The notes: a model not told the origin generated them from the letters alone. 64,000 bases of DNA from Acerihabitans sp047324305 (GCF_047324305.1 NZ_CP178740.1:3534001-3598000), one strand, 5' to 3'. Shown: positions 50,248 to 58,909, numbered from the stretch's first letter. Translations and numbers: made by a program.

Positions 50248-52257
50248 ATGAGTAAAGCGTTTAAACTGCAGTCAAGTTTCAAGCCGTCCGGCGATCAGCC
50301 GGAGGCTATACGTCGTCTGGAGGAAGGCTTGCTGGACGGCCTGGCCCATCAAACGCTGCTGGGGGTAACCGGTTCAGGCAAAACCTTTACCGTGGCCAAT
50401 GTGATTGCCGATCTGAACCGGCCCACCATGGTGCTGGCGCCCAACAAGACGCTGGCCGCCCAGCTGTATGGGGAAATGAAGGCGTTTTTCCCGGATAACG
50501 CGGTGGAATACTTTGTTTCCTATTACGACTATTACCAGCCGGAAGCCTACGTGCCCAGTTCGGATACCTTTATCGAGAAAGACGCCTCGGTGAACGAGCA
50601 TATCGAGCAGATGCGCTTATCCGCCACCAAGGCCCTGCTGGAGCGGCGCGATGTGATTGTGGTGGCGTCGGTTTCCGCCATCTACGGCCTCGGCGATCCG
50701 GACGCCTATCTGAAGATGATGCTGCATCTGACGCGCGGCATGATTATCGATCAGCGCTCTATCCTGCGCCGTTTGTCGGAACTGCAATACACCCGCAACG
50801 ATCAGGCGTTTCAGCGCGGCACGTTCCGCGTGCGCGGCGAAGTCATCGATATCTTCCCGGCGGAATCCGATGAAGTAGCGCTGCGGGTGGAGCTGTTTGA
50901 CGACGAAGTCGAGCGCCTGTCGCTGTTTGATCCGCTGACCGGCCAGGTGGATCAGGTGGTTCCGCGCTACACCATCTATCCGAAGACCCACTATGTCACG
51001 CCGCGCGAACGCTTGCTGCAGGCGATGGAAGATATCAAGGTCGAACTGGCGGATCGCCGTAAGAACCTGCTGGAAAATAATAAGCTGCTCGAAGAGCAGC
51101 GCCTGTCGCAGCGCACGCAGTTTGATTTGGAAATGATGAACGAGCTGGGTTATTGCTCCGGGATTGAAAACTACTCACGCTTTCTTTCCGGACGCGGGCC
51201 GGGCGAGCCGCCGCCCACGCTGTTCGATTACCTGCCCGCCGACGGGCTTTTGATCGTTGATGAATCCCATGTCACGATACCGCAAATCGGCGGCATGTAC
51301 CGCGGCGACCGCGCCCGTAAGGAAACCCTGGTGGAGTATGGCTTTCGGCTGCCCTCCGCCCTGGATAACCGGCCGATGAAATTTGAGGAATTCGCCGCGC
51401 TGGCGCCCCAGACCATTTATGTCTCGGCGACGCCGGGCAAATATGAACTGGAAATGTGCGGGGGCGACGTGGTCGATCAGCTGGTGCGGCCGACCGGCCT
51501 GCTCGATCCGCTGATCGAAGTGCGCCCTGTCACCACCCAGGTGGACGATCTGCTCTCCGAGATCCGTAAACGGGTCTTGATTAACGAGCGGGTACTGGTC
51601 ACCACCCTGACGAAACGCATGGCGGAAGATTTAACCGAATATCTTGAGGAGCACGGCGAGCGCGTGCGTTATCTGCATTCGGATATCGAAACCGTGGAGC
51701 GCGTCGAGATTATCCGCGACTTACGCCTGGGCGAATTTGACGTGCTGGTGGGCATCAACCTGCTGCGCGAAGGGCTCGATATGCCGGAAGTCTCCCTGGT
51801 GGCCATCCTGGACGCCGACAAAGAGGGATTCCTGCGCTCCGAGCGCTCGCTTATCCAGACCATTGGCCGCGCCGCGCGCAACCTTAACGGCAAAGCGATC
51901 CTGTACGGCGATAAAATTACCCCGTCCATGGCCCGCGCCATTGATGAAACCGAGCGCAGGCGCGTCAAGCAGCACGCCTATAACCAGGAACACGGCATTA
52001 TTCCCCAGGCGCTCAATAAATCGGTGGCGGATATTATGGAGTTGGGCCAGTCGCCGGCCCACGCCAAGCAGAAAAAACGCAAGGCAATGGAAGCGGCGGC
52101 CCATTACGGCGACATGACGCCCAAGGCGCTGGATAAAAAAATCACCGAGCTGGAAGCAAAAATGCAGGCGCACGCGCAAAATCTGGAGTTCGAGGAAGCG
52201 GCCAGCGTGCGCGACGAAATCCACGCGCTGCGCGAGCATTTTATCGCCATATCCTGA
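50248..52257 (+). CDS. uvrB: UvrABC system helicase subunit UvrB
   Basis: UvrB is the damage-verifying helicase of nucleotide excision repair, loaded by UvrA and partner of UvrC. ATG 50248 (MSKAFKLQSSFKPSGDQP) gives 669 residues; a longer in-frame start at 50113 lies upstream of the SOS box and is rejected. Motifs: Walker A GVTGSGKT (about 39-46), the beta-hairpin YYDYYQPEAYVP, motif II DESH, motif VI TIGRAARN, and the C-terminal UvrC-binding UVR domain (AQNLEFEEAASVRDEIHALRE, near 635-660). SOS-controlled by the box at 50157-50176. Confidence 0.97.
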   Translation: MSKAFKLQSSFKPSGDQPEAIRRLEEGLLDGLAHQTLLGVTGSGKTFTVANVIADLNRPTMVLAPNKTLAAQLYGEMKAFFPDNAVEYFVSYYDYYQPEAYVPSSDTFIEKDASVNEHIEQMRLSATKALLERRDVIVVASVSAIYGLGDPDAYLKMMLHLTRGMIIDQRSILRRLSELQYTRNDQAFQRGTFRVRGEVIDIFPAESDEVALRVELFDDEVERLSLFDPLTGQVDQVVPRYTIYPKTHYVTPRERLLQAMEDIKVELADRRKNLLENNKLLEEQRLSQRTQFDLEMMNELGYCSGIENYSRFLSGRGPGEPPPTLFDYLPADGLLIVDESHVTIPQIGGMYRGDRARKETLVEYGFRLPSALDNRPMKFEEFAALAPQTIYVSATPGKYELEMCGGDVVDQLVRPTGLLDPLIEVRPVTTQVDDLLSEIRKRVLINERVLVTTLTKRMAEDLTEYLEEHGERVRYLHSDIETVERVEIIRDLRLGEFDVLVGINLLREGLDMPEVSLVAILDADKEGFLRSERSLIQTIGRAARNLNGKAILYGDKITPSMARAIDETERRRVKQHAYNQEHGIIPQALNKSVADIMELGQSPAHAKQKKRKAMEAAAHYGDMTPKALDKKITELEAKMQAHAQNLEFEEAASVRDEIHALREHFIAIS

Positions 52258-52271
52258 TCGGCCGCGCCGGC

Positions 52272-53183
52272 TCAGCCCAGCGCCTGCAGGGCGTGGTCCA
52301 GCGCCGCGCGCAGCAGAAGACGGTCGTGATGATGGGGCACGTCCGCGGCGGCCAGGGGCTGGCGGATCAGGAGACGATCGCGGATGCCGCCGGTATCGGC
52401 GGACGGGCCCGTGACCAGGGCGGCGATGATCGGTTGCCGGCCGATGGCCTGCTCCATCATGGCCAGTTTCTGCTGCAGGCTCATGTTCGCCGCGGCCAGG
52501 CTCAGTTCCCGCCCCAGGTTATCGATAAAGACCATGGGCGCCTGGGTCCGGCGCAGCGCCTGGGCTAAATCGGGCAGCAGCAGCAGCGGCATCAGGCTGG
52601 TCAGAAAGCTGCCCGGACCTATCAGGATAAGATCCGCCGCCGCAATAGCCTGCAACGCCTCGCGGGTAGCGCTGACCTGCGGGGTAAGCCGCAGGCTGGC
52701 GGGGAGTTCGGCCAGCCTGTCCACCGCCATTTCGCCATGGATGGTTTCCCCCGCGCCGGTGATCGCCAGCAGGTCCACCGCCTGCTCCGACATGGGGATT
52801 AGCAGGGCGTCCACCTTGAGCATATTGCGGATCAGGTTGATGGCTTCCAGCGGGCGCACGCTCAGGTTATCCAGCGCTTTAAGCATCAGGTTGCCCAGGT
52901 TATGGCCGGCCAGTTCACCCTGGCCGTTAAAACGGTATTCAAACATAGCCGCCGCGATGCTGGGTTCTGAAATCAATTGATTGAGGCAATTGCGGGTGTC
53001 GCCCCAGGCGATGCCGCCCTCTGACTGGCGTATCCGCCCGGTGGAACCGCCATTGTCGGTGGTGGTGACAATGCCGGTCAGGCGCGACCCCAGCGGGGAA
53101 AGGGCGGACATCACCCTGCCGAGGCCATGTCCGCCGCCCAGTGCCACCACCCGATCGAGATCCGCCAGGGTGCGATTACGCAT
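52272..53183 (-). CDS. ybhK: YvcK-family protein YbhK (gluconeogenesis/cell envelope factor)
   Basis: YbhK belongs to the YvcK/CofD-like family that binds nucleotide sugars; Bacillus YvcK is needed for growth on gluconeogenic carbon and for cell shape. ATG 53183 (MRNRTLADLDRVVALGGGHG) gives 303 residues, as E. coli; the frame continues upstream to 53201 but a ribosome site favours the shorter form. The GGGHGLGRV nucleotide loop, TTDNGGSTGRIR and HNLGNLMLKAL are diagnostic. It converges with uvrB at only 14 bases. Confidence 0.9.
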   Translation of the reverse strand: MRNRTLADLDRVVALGGGHGLGRVMSALSPLGSRLTGIVTTTDNGGSTGRIRQSEGGIAWGDTRNCLNQLISEPSIAAAMFEYRFNGQGELAGHNLGNLMLKALDNLSVRPLEAINLIRNMLKVDALLIPMSEQAVDLLAITGAGETIHGEMAVDRLAELPASLRLTPQVSATREALQAIAAADLILIGPGSFLTSLMPLLLLPDLAQALRRTQAPMVFIDNLGRELSLAAANMSLQQKLAMMEQAIGRQPIIAALVTGPSADTGGIRDRLLIRQPLAAADVPHHHDRLLLRAALDHALQALG

Positions 53184-53485
53184 ACCTCTCCTTGCAACCA
53201 CGTGATAAAACCCCCGGCGCCCGCAGGCCAGGTACGCCGCACGCCATGGCCGGTGGTAAGCGCGCCGGCGCCGAGCGGGGTTCTTGTTATGCTAAACATA
53301 GCCGATGGCGCGGCAAAAGCGAAATGCCGGCGCCAGATACGGGTTGCGGCTCGCACTATCATGATATTGCCAGGGTAACGACGGAGAGAAAGTCGCATGA
53401 TTTCAACGCTATATATTTGTTTATATAGCGAAATTTCTCCTTGCGGCCATAGCGTCCAGTAACAATTAGGGCTAGAATAATTTTC
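53184..53485. other. Intergenic region between ybhK and the Moco riboswitch
   Basis: No gene is supported. A short AT-rich stretch TATATTTGTTTATATAGCG (about 53408-53427) lies about 60 bases before the riboswitch and is the likely area of the moaA promoter. Promoter elements were not resolved with confidence. Confidence 0.35.
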
Positions 53486-53612
53486 AACCAGGTTTTACCG
53501 CGCTGATGACGGCGTCGGGAAGGCCAACTCCTAGCCTTTACGCCTAAGTGGCTCCTGCGAGCGATATGGCGTTCAGGCCGTGGCGACAGCCACCAGGGTG
53601 CAGGATAGAAAT
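53486..53612 (+). promoter_or_regulatory. Molybdenum-cofactor (Moco) riboswitch
   Basis: The leader before moaA contains the conserved elements of the Moco RNA motif: GATGACGGCGTCGGGAAGGCC, pairing AAGGCC with GCCTT and GGCGT with ACGCC, then AAGTGGCTCCTGCGAGCGATATGGCG in two neighbouring blocks and CCACCAGGGTGCAGGATAG. It agrees closely with the E. coli moaA leader as recalled. It ends 35 bases before the moaA GTG start and would shut off expression of the operon when Moco or tungsten cofactor is abundant. Confidence 0.9.
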
Positions 53613-53647
53613 GTCCGCATCTCCCGTATTTGGAAAGGTGTTTAACG

Positions 53648-54634
53648 GTGCCAGAACTTATCGATGCGTTTGCGCGCAAGTTTTACTATTTGCGCCTGTC
53701 CGTCACGGACGTCTGCAACTTTCGTTGTACCTATTGTTTGCCCGACGGCTACCGTCCCAACGGCAATACCAATAAAAGTTTCCTGTCGCTGGATGAAATC
53801 CGGCGCGTCACCCAGGCCTTCGCCGAACTGGGCACGGAAAAAGTGCGCCTGACCGGCGGCGAGCCGTCGCTGCGGCGAGATTTCCGCGATATCATCGCCG
53901 CCGTGCGTTCCCATCCGCAAATCCATACCCTGGCGGTTACCACTAATGGCTATCGGCTCGAGCGCGATATCGCCGGCTGGCGCGACGCCGGACTGACGGC
54001 GCTGAACGTTAGCGTCGACAGCCTGGACCCGCGCCAGTTCAGGCTTATCACCGGCCAGGACAAGTTCCGCCAGGTGATGGCCGGCATCGATGCCGCCTTT
54101 GCCGCCGGCTTCAGTAAGGTCAAGGTCAATACCGTGCTGATGCGCAACGTCAACGATATCCATCTTGACAGTTTTCTCGCCTGGATAAAAACCCGGCCCA
54201 TCCAATTACGGTTTATTGAACTGATGGAAACCGGCGACGGCGGCGAGTTGTTCCGCACCCGCCATGTTTCCGGCGACACAATTCGCCGGCGGCTGGAGCC
54301 GATGGGCTGGGAACTTCAGCCGCGCGGACGCAGCGACGGCCCGGCGCTGGTGTTCCGCCATCCGGATTACGAGGGCGAGATCGGCCTTATCATGCCTTAT
54401 GCCAAGGATTTCTGCGCCAGCTGCAACCGCCTGCGGGTATCCGCCGTCGGCGATCTCCATCTTTGCCTGTTCGGCGAGGACGGCATTCCGCTGCGCGACC
54501 TGCTGGGGGACGATCGGGGGCTAGACAGGCTCAAAGATCGTATTTCGGGCGGCCTGCGGCTGAAGAAGCAGACCCATTTCCTGCATGAGGGCAATACCGG
54601 CGGTACCCGCAATTTGTCATTTATCGGCGGTTAA
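53648..54634 (+). CDS. moaA: GTP 3',8-cyclase (molybdopterin synthesis, radical SAM)
   Basis: MoaA converts GTP to 3',8-cyclo-GTP, the first step of Moco synthesis. The N-terminal radical-SAM motif CNFRCTYC (about 23-30), the TGGEPSLRRDF region, and the C-terminal [4Fe-4S] cysteines in CASCNRLRVS plus C in LCLFGE are present. GTG 53648 with GGAAAGG before it gives 328 residues (E. coli 329); a TTG at 53630 is rejected. It leads moaACDE and lies under the Moco riboswitch. Confidence 0.95.
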   Translation: MPELIDAFARKFYYLRLSVTDVCNFRCTYCLPDGYRPNGNTNKSFLSLDEIRRVTQAFAELGTEKVRLTGGEPSLRRDFRDIIAAVRSHPQIHTLAVTTNGYRLERDIAGWRDAGLTALNVSVDSLDPRQFRLITGQDKFRQVMAGIDAAFAAGFSKVKVNTVLMRNVNDIHLDSFLAWIKTRPIQLRFIELMETGDGGELFRTRHVSGDTIRRRLEPMGWELQPRGRSDGPALVFRHPDYEGEIGLIMPYAKDFCASCNRLRVSAVGDLHLCLFGEDGIPLRDLLGDDRGLDRLKDRISGGLRLKKQTHFLHEGNTGGTRNLSFIGG

Positions 54635-54642
54635 GGAAGAGT

Positions 54643-55125
54643 ATGTCATCATTTACCCATATTAACGCCAGCGGCGAAGCCCACATGGTGGATGTCTCCG
54701 CCAAGGCCGAGACGCTGCGCGAAGCCCGCGCCGAGGCGTTTGTCACCATGTCCGCGGAGACGCTGGCCATGATCGTCGATGGTCAGCATCATAAAGGCGA
54801 TGTCTTCGCCACCGCGCGTATCGCCGGCATCCAGGCCGCCAAACGCACCTGGGAACTGATTCCGCTTTGCCATCCGCTGGCGCTCAGCAAGGTCGAGGTC
54901 CACCTGACGGCGGAAACCGCCCGCCACCGGGTGCGCATCGAAACCCTCTGTCGCCTGACCGGCAAGACCGGCGTGGAGATGGAAGCATTGACCGCCGCCT
55001 CGGTGGCGGCGCTGACTATTTACGATATGTGCAAAGCGGCGCAGAAGGATATGGTTATCGGGCCGGTCAGGCTGCTGGCGAAAAGCGGCGGCAAATCCGG
55101 CGTTTTCACGGCGGAGGCATTATGA
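54643..55125 (+). CDS. moaC: Cyclic pyranopterin monophosphate synthase
   Basis: MoaC turns the MoaA product into cyclic pyranopterin monophosphate. The 160-residue protein has VDVSAKAETLREARAEAFV, the conserved GDVFATARIAGIQAAKRTWELIPLCHPL block (in parts, about 50-77), and KTGVEMEALTAASVAALTIYDMCKA (adjoining). It begins eight bases after moaA; moaB, which sits here in E. coli, is absent. The stop overlaps moaD. Confidence 0.97.
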   Translation: MSSFTHINASGEAHMVDVSAKAETLREARAEAFVTMSAETLAMIVDGQHHKGDVFATARIAGIQAAKRTWELIPLCHPLALSKVEVHLTAETARHRVRIETLCRLTGKTGVEMEALTAASVAALTIYDMCKAAQKDMVIGPVRLLAKSGGKSGVFTAEAL

Positions 55126-55367
55126 TAACCGTGCTGTTTTTCGCCCAGGTGCGGGAGCGGGTGGGGGTCGAAAGCCTGCGGCTTGATGATGACTACGGAA
55201 GCGTTGAGGCGCTGCGCCTGTCGCTTATGGCGCGCGGCGACCGTTGGGCGCAGGCCCTGGACGCCGACCAATTGCTGACGGCGGTAAACCAGGCGCTGGT
55301 CCCGCGTGAGCATCCGCTGGCCAGTGGCGATGAAGTGGCGTTCTTCCCGCCGGTGACCGGGGGCTGA
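55122..55367 (+). CDS. moaD: Molybdopterin synthase sulfur-carrier subunit
   Basis: MoaD is the ubiquitin-like small subunit whose C-terminal Gly-Gly carries the thiocarboxylate sulfur. ATG 55122 gives 81 residues, exactly the E. coli length, ending FFPPVTGG. The start overlaps the moaC stop (ATGA); the longer in-frame opening at 54867 lies inside moaC and is rejected. moaE begins six bases on. Confidence 0.95.
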   Translation: MITVLFFAQVRERVGVESLRLDDDYGSVEALRLSLMARGDRWAQALDADQLLTAVNQALVPREHPLASGDEVAFFPPVTGG

Positions 55368-55373
55368 GCCGCT

Positions 55374-55844
55374 ATGGATGAGATGACAGACACACGTATC
55401 AGCGTCGGCCCGCAGTCCTTTGATATGGCGCGGGAATACGCCTGGCTGGCGGACTGCGCTGACGACGGCGCGGTGGTGACCTTTACCGGCAAGGTACGCA
55501 ACCGCAACCTGGGCGACGAGGTCAGCACCCTGACCCTCGAACACTACCCCGGTATGACTGAAAAGGCCTTGGCGGAAATCGTGGCGGAGGCCCGGCAACG
55601 CTTTGCGCTGCGGCGCGTCACGGTCATCCACCGGGTCGGCGCGCTGGCCACCGGCGAGCAGATCGTGCTGGTCGGCGTCAGCGGCGCCCATCGCGGGGCG
55701 GCGTTCGCCGCCGCCGAATTTATCATGGATTACCTGAAAACCCGCGCGCCGTTCTGGAAACGTGAAACCACCGACCAGGGCAGCCGCTGGGTGGATGCGC
55801 GCGACAGCGATCGCCAGGCCGCTGACCGGTGGCAGGCCTCCTGA
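55374..55844 (+). CDS. moaE: Molybdopterin synthase catalytic subunit
   Basis: MoaE adds two sulfurs from MoaD to make molybdopterin. Seen: GAVVTFTGKVRNRNLGD, TLEHYPGMTEKALAEI, and the catalytic MDYLKTRAPFWKRE with two lysines and arginine (about 119-132). ATG 55374 gives 156 residues; ATG 55383 (MTDTRISVGPQ) aligns exactly with E. coli MoaE (150) and is an alternative, but its ribosome spacing is poor. A terminator follows about 27 bases downstream. Confidence 0.95.
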   Translation: MDEMTDTRISVGPQSFDMAREYAWLADCADDGAVVTFTGKVRNRNLGDEVSTLTLEHYPGMTEKALAEIVAEARQRFALRRVTVIHRVGALATGEQIVLVGVSGAHRGAAFAAAEFIMDYLKTRAPFWKRETTDQGSRWVDARDSDRQAADRWQAS

Positions 55845-55871
55845 AGAGAACCTCGCACCGGTGATTTTGCG

Positions 55872-55900
55872 CCGGGCCTTTGATTCGGCCCCCGGTTTTT
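55872..55900 (+). terminator. Intrinsic terminator of the moa operon
   Basis: CCGGGCC (55872-55878) pairs with GGCCC-CC-GG (two-base bulge) around TTTGATTC and is followed by five T residues to 55900. It lies 28 bases after moaE and 70 before ybhL. Confidence 0.75.
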
Positions 55901-55969
55901 GTGGTATGCTGTTTTCAGGTGGGTCGCCTTCGCGGCCTGTGTTTTCCGTTTACGTTAAAGGTGACAGTC

Positions 55970-56680
55970 ATGGACCGATTTCCCCGTTCCCAGGGTTCGA
56001 TAGTTGAACGCGCTGATGCCGGCATCCAGCCTTTTATGGCCCAGGTTTATGGCTGGATGACGTGCGGATTATTATTAACCGCCTTTGTTTCCTGGTACGC
56101 CGCCCGCACGCCGGCGGTGCTGAACCTGGTGTTTTCCAGCCAGATCACCTTCTTTGGCCTGATTATCGCCCAGCTGGCGCTGGTGTTCGTGATCTCCGGC
56201 ATGGTCAACCGCCTCAGCGGCACGGTGGCCACCGGGCTGTTTATGCTCTACTCCGCCCTGACCGGGCTGACGCTGGCGAGTATCTTTATCGTTTATACCG
56301 CCTCGTCCATCGCCGGCACCTTTGTGGTGGCGGGGGGCATGTTCGGCGTGATGTCTATCTATGGTTACACCACTAAGCGTGATTTAAGCGGTTTCGGCAG
56401 CATGCTGTTTATGGCGCTGATCGGCATCGTGCTGGCGTCGGTGGTCAATATCTGGCTGAAGAGCACCGCGCTGATGTGGGCGGTGACCTATATCGGCGTG
56501 CTGGTGTTTGTCGGTTTGACCGCCTACGACACCCAGAAGCTGAAAAACATGGGCGCCCAGCTTTCCATCGACGACAAGGATCAGTACCGTAAATATTCCA
56601 TTGTCGGCGCGCTGACCCTGTATCTGGATTTCATCAACCTGTTCCTGATGCTGCTGCGTATTTTTGGCAACCGCCGGTAA
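55970..56680 (+). CDS. ybhL: BAX inhibitor-1 family inner-membrane protein YbhL
   Basis: YbhL belongs to the Bax-inhibitor-1/TMBIM membrane family; relatives are pH-sensitive calcium leak channels, but the enterobacterial role is unknown. ATG 55970 (MDRFPRSQGS) gives 236 residues (E. coli 234) with seven predicted helices; TTKRDLSGFGSMLFMALIGI and AYDTQKLKNMG near the C-terminus are family motifs. An upstream start at 55880 overlaps the terminator and is rejected. A third repeat cluster follows directly. Confidence 0.95.
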   Translation: MDRFPRSQGSIVERADAGIQPFMAQVYGWMTCGLLLTAFVSWYAARTPAVLNLVFSSQITFFGLIIAQLALVFVISGMVNRLSGTVATGLFMLYSALTGLTLASIFIVYTASSIAGTFVVAGGMFGVMSIYGYTTKRDLSGFGSMLFMALIGIVLASVVNIWLKSTALMWAVTYIGVLVFVGLTAYDTQKLKNMGAQLSIDDKDQYRKYSIVGALTLYLDFINLFLMLLRIFGNRR

Positions 56681-56689
56681 GACTGGCCG

Positions 56690-57005
56690 ACCGGGCGCCC
56701 CATGGCGCGCCAGGCACGGATCACCGATGCTGCATAAGGCATGTTAAAGGGAGAACATGCCAATGGGGTTGAATCGGGCGTGGTTTTCCCGCCCGACCGA
56801 GCGCCCCATGGCACGGCATGCCCGCCAACGCCGCGCTTAAAGCAGACGTGTTAAGGGAGAGCGTGCCAATGGGGTCGAATCGGGCGTGGTTTTCCCGCCC
56901 GACCGAGCGCCCCATGGCGCGGTATGCCCGCCAGCACCGCGCTTAAAGCAGACGTGTTAAAGGGAGAGCACCCCATGGCACGGCATGCCCGCCGCCACCG
57001 ACTTA
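56690..57005 (+). repeat. Third copy set of the 106 bp repeat family
   Basis: Four copies lie between ybhL and dcyD: a diverged partial (56690-56734), two full units (about 56735 and 56843), and a shortened unit (about 56946-57005). The shortened one has lost the whole palindromic core between GGGAGAGC and CCCCATGG. Consensus here is GTTAAAGGGAGA, CCAATGGGGT, GAATCGGGCGTGG, CGCCCGACCGAGCG and CCCCATGGC. Orientation agrees with the 40.5 kb array. Confidence 0.93.
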
Positions 57006-57033
57006 AAAACGATCCTGTTAAAGGAAGCCGAAA

Positions 57034-58023
57034 ATGGATCTATCCCTGCAGCTTGCCAACTTTCACCGCCTCGATCTCATCGGTCCGCCCACCCCCCTTG
57101 AATTCCTCCCGCGCTTATCCGAGCACCTGGGACAGGAAATCTATGTTAAGCGTGATGACGTCACGCCCCTGGCCATGGGCGGCAATAAACTGCGCAAGCT
57201 GGAATTTCTCGCCGCCGACGCCCTGCGCCAGGGGGCCGATACGCTGTTGACCGCCGGGGCCATTCAATCCAACCACGTACGGCAAACGGCGGCGGTGGCG
57301 GCTAAGCTCGGCCTGCACTGCGTCGCGCTGCTGGAGAACCCGATCGGCACCCAGGCGGAAAATTATCTTACCAACGGCAACCGCCTGCTGCTGGATCTGT
57401 TCGACGTCGAGGTGATAATGTGCGACGCCCTGGACGAACCGGATCGGCAACTGGCCGACACCGCCGAACGCCTGGAAGCGCAAGGGTTCCGCCCCTATGT
57501 GGTGCCGGTGGGCGGCTCCAATGTACTGGGCGCGCTCGGCTATGTCGGCTGCGCGCTGGAAATAGCCCATCAGTGCGCCGGCCAGCTCGCCCCCGGTTAT
57601 GTCGTCACCGCCTCGGGCAGCGGCGGCACCCATGCCGGACTGGCGCTGGGCCTGCAGGCGCTGATGCCGGAAACCCGGCTTATCGGCGTAACGGTTTCCA
57701 GGACCGACGCGCAGCAGCGTCCGAAAGTGGCCGCCTTGCAGCGGCAATTGGCCGACGCGCTGGAATTCACCGCGCCGCTGGCGCCCATCCATTTTTGGGA
57801 TGACTATTTCGCGCCCGGATACGGGGCGCCGAACGATGAAGGGCTGGCGGCCGTCAAGCTGCTGGCCAGGCTGGAAGGGATGTTGCTCGACCCGGTTTAT
57901 ACCGGCAAAGCCATGGCCGGGCTTATCGACGCCATCGACCAAAAACGCATCGGCCCGGAGCCGGTGATATTTATCCATACCGGCGGCGCGCCGGCGCTGT
58001 TTGCCTATCATCCCGGCGTATAA
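57034..58023 (+). CDS. dcyD: D-cysteine desulfhydrase
   Basis: DcyD is a PLP enzyme that breaks D-cysteine to pyruvate, ammonia and sulfide, detoxifying D-cysteine. The 329-residue protein (E. coli 328) has VKRDDVTPLAMGGNKLRKLEF with the PLP lysine (near 54), GAIQSNHVRQTAAVAA, and TASGSGGTHAGLALGLQ. ATG follows AAAGGAAGCCGAAA, partly provided by the end of the last repeat copy. In E. coli the gene sits with tcyJ, tcyL and tcyN; here only tcyN follows. Confidence 0.95.
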   Translation: MDLSLQLANFHRLDLIGPPTPLEFLPRLSEHLGQEIYVKRDDVTPLAMGGNKLRKLEFLAADALRQGADTLLTAGAIQSNHVRQTAAVAAKLGLHCVALLENPIGTQAENYLTNGNRLLLDLFDVEVIMCDALDEPDRQLADTAERLEAQGFRPYVVPVGGSNVLGALGYVGCALEIAHQCAGQLAPGYVVTASGSGGTHAGLALGLQALMPETRLIGVTVSRTDAQQRPKVAALQRQLADALEFTAPLAPIHFWDDYFAPGYGAPNDEGLAAVKLLARLEGMLLDPVYTGKAMAGLIDAIDQKRIGPEPVIFIHTGGAPALFAYHPGV

Positions 58024-58153
58024 ATGCCGTTGCCGCGCCCGCGGCGGCGTTTGCCTGATGCGGCCGGCGCGCGCTCATGATAATCTGCGCCCTGGGTTTT
58101 AAACAGTCGCCCCGCGGGGATAGTGACACGCGCTGATACGATCGGGAGTCGTA

Positions 58154-58909
58154 ATGAGTACTATTGAAGTCAAGCAGCTGGTCAAGACCTTCAACGGCCA
58201 ACGGGTGCTGAACGGCATCGACCTGTCAGTGAATACCGGCGACGTGCTGGCCATTGTCGGCCCCAGCGGCTCCGGCAAGACCACCCTGCTGCGCAGCATC
58301 AATTTACTCGAGGAGCCGGACAGCGGCACCATCCAGGTCGGGTCGATCGTCATTGACGGCGCCAGGCCGCTCAGCGCGCAAAAACGGCAAATCCGCGCCT
58401 TGCGCCAGCAGGTGGGCTTTGTCTTCCAAAGCTTTAATCTGTTTCCCCACCGTACGGTGCTGGAGAACATTATCGAAGGACCGGTGGTCGTCAAGGGCGA
58501 GCCGCGCGCCGAGGCTATCGAACGCGCCCGGGAACTGCTGGCCAAGGTGGGTCTGAGCGGCAAGGAAGACGCTTATCCCAAGCGCCTCTCCGGCGGCCAG
58601 CAGCAGCGGGTGGCCATTGCGCGCGCGCTGGCCATGCGCCCCGAGGTGATCCTGTTTGACGAACCCACCTCGGCGCTGGATCCCGAACTGGTGGGCGAAG
58701 TGCTGAACACCATCCGCGCGCTGGCGGAAGAAAAACGCACCATGATTATCGTTACCCATGAAATGAGCTTTGCCCGCGATGTGGCCGACCGGGCGATATT
58801 CATGGACCACGGCGTTATCACCGAACAGGGGTCGGCCAAGGCGATTTTTACCCATCCCGAGCACGAGCGAACCAAACAATTCCTGGATAAGTTTATTAAT
58901 GCCCATTAA
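58154..58909 (+). CDS. tcyN: Cystine ABC transporter ATP-binding protein TcyN
   Basis: TcyN (YecC) is the ATPase of the cystine/diaminopimelate importer TcyJLN. The 251-residue protein has Walker A GPSGSGKTTLLRSINLLE (about 36-53), VGFVFQSFNLFPHRTVLENI, the signature LSGGQQQRVAIARAL (about 140-154), Walker B VILFDEPTSALDP and the switch histidine in IVTHEMSFARDVADRAIFMD (split). All nucleotide motifs are intact. Neither the permease gene tcyL nor the binding protein gene tcyJ is present at this locus. Confidence 0.93.
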   Translation: MSTIEVKQLVKTFNGQRVLNGIDLSVNTGDVLAIVGPSGSGKTTLLRSINLLEEPDSGTIQVGSIVIDGARPLSAQKRQIRALRQQVGFVFQSFNLFPHRTVLENIIEGPVVVKGEPRAEAIERARELLAKVGLSGKEDAYPKRLSGGQQQRVAIARALAMRPEVILFDEPTSALDPELVGEVLNTIRALAEEKRTMIIVTHEMSFARDVADRAIFMDHGVITEQGSAKAIFTHPEHERTKQFLDKFINAH

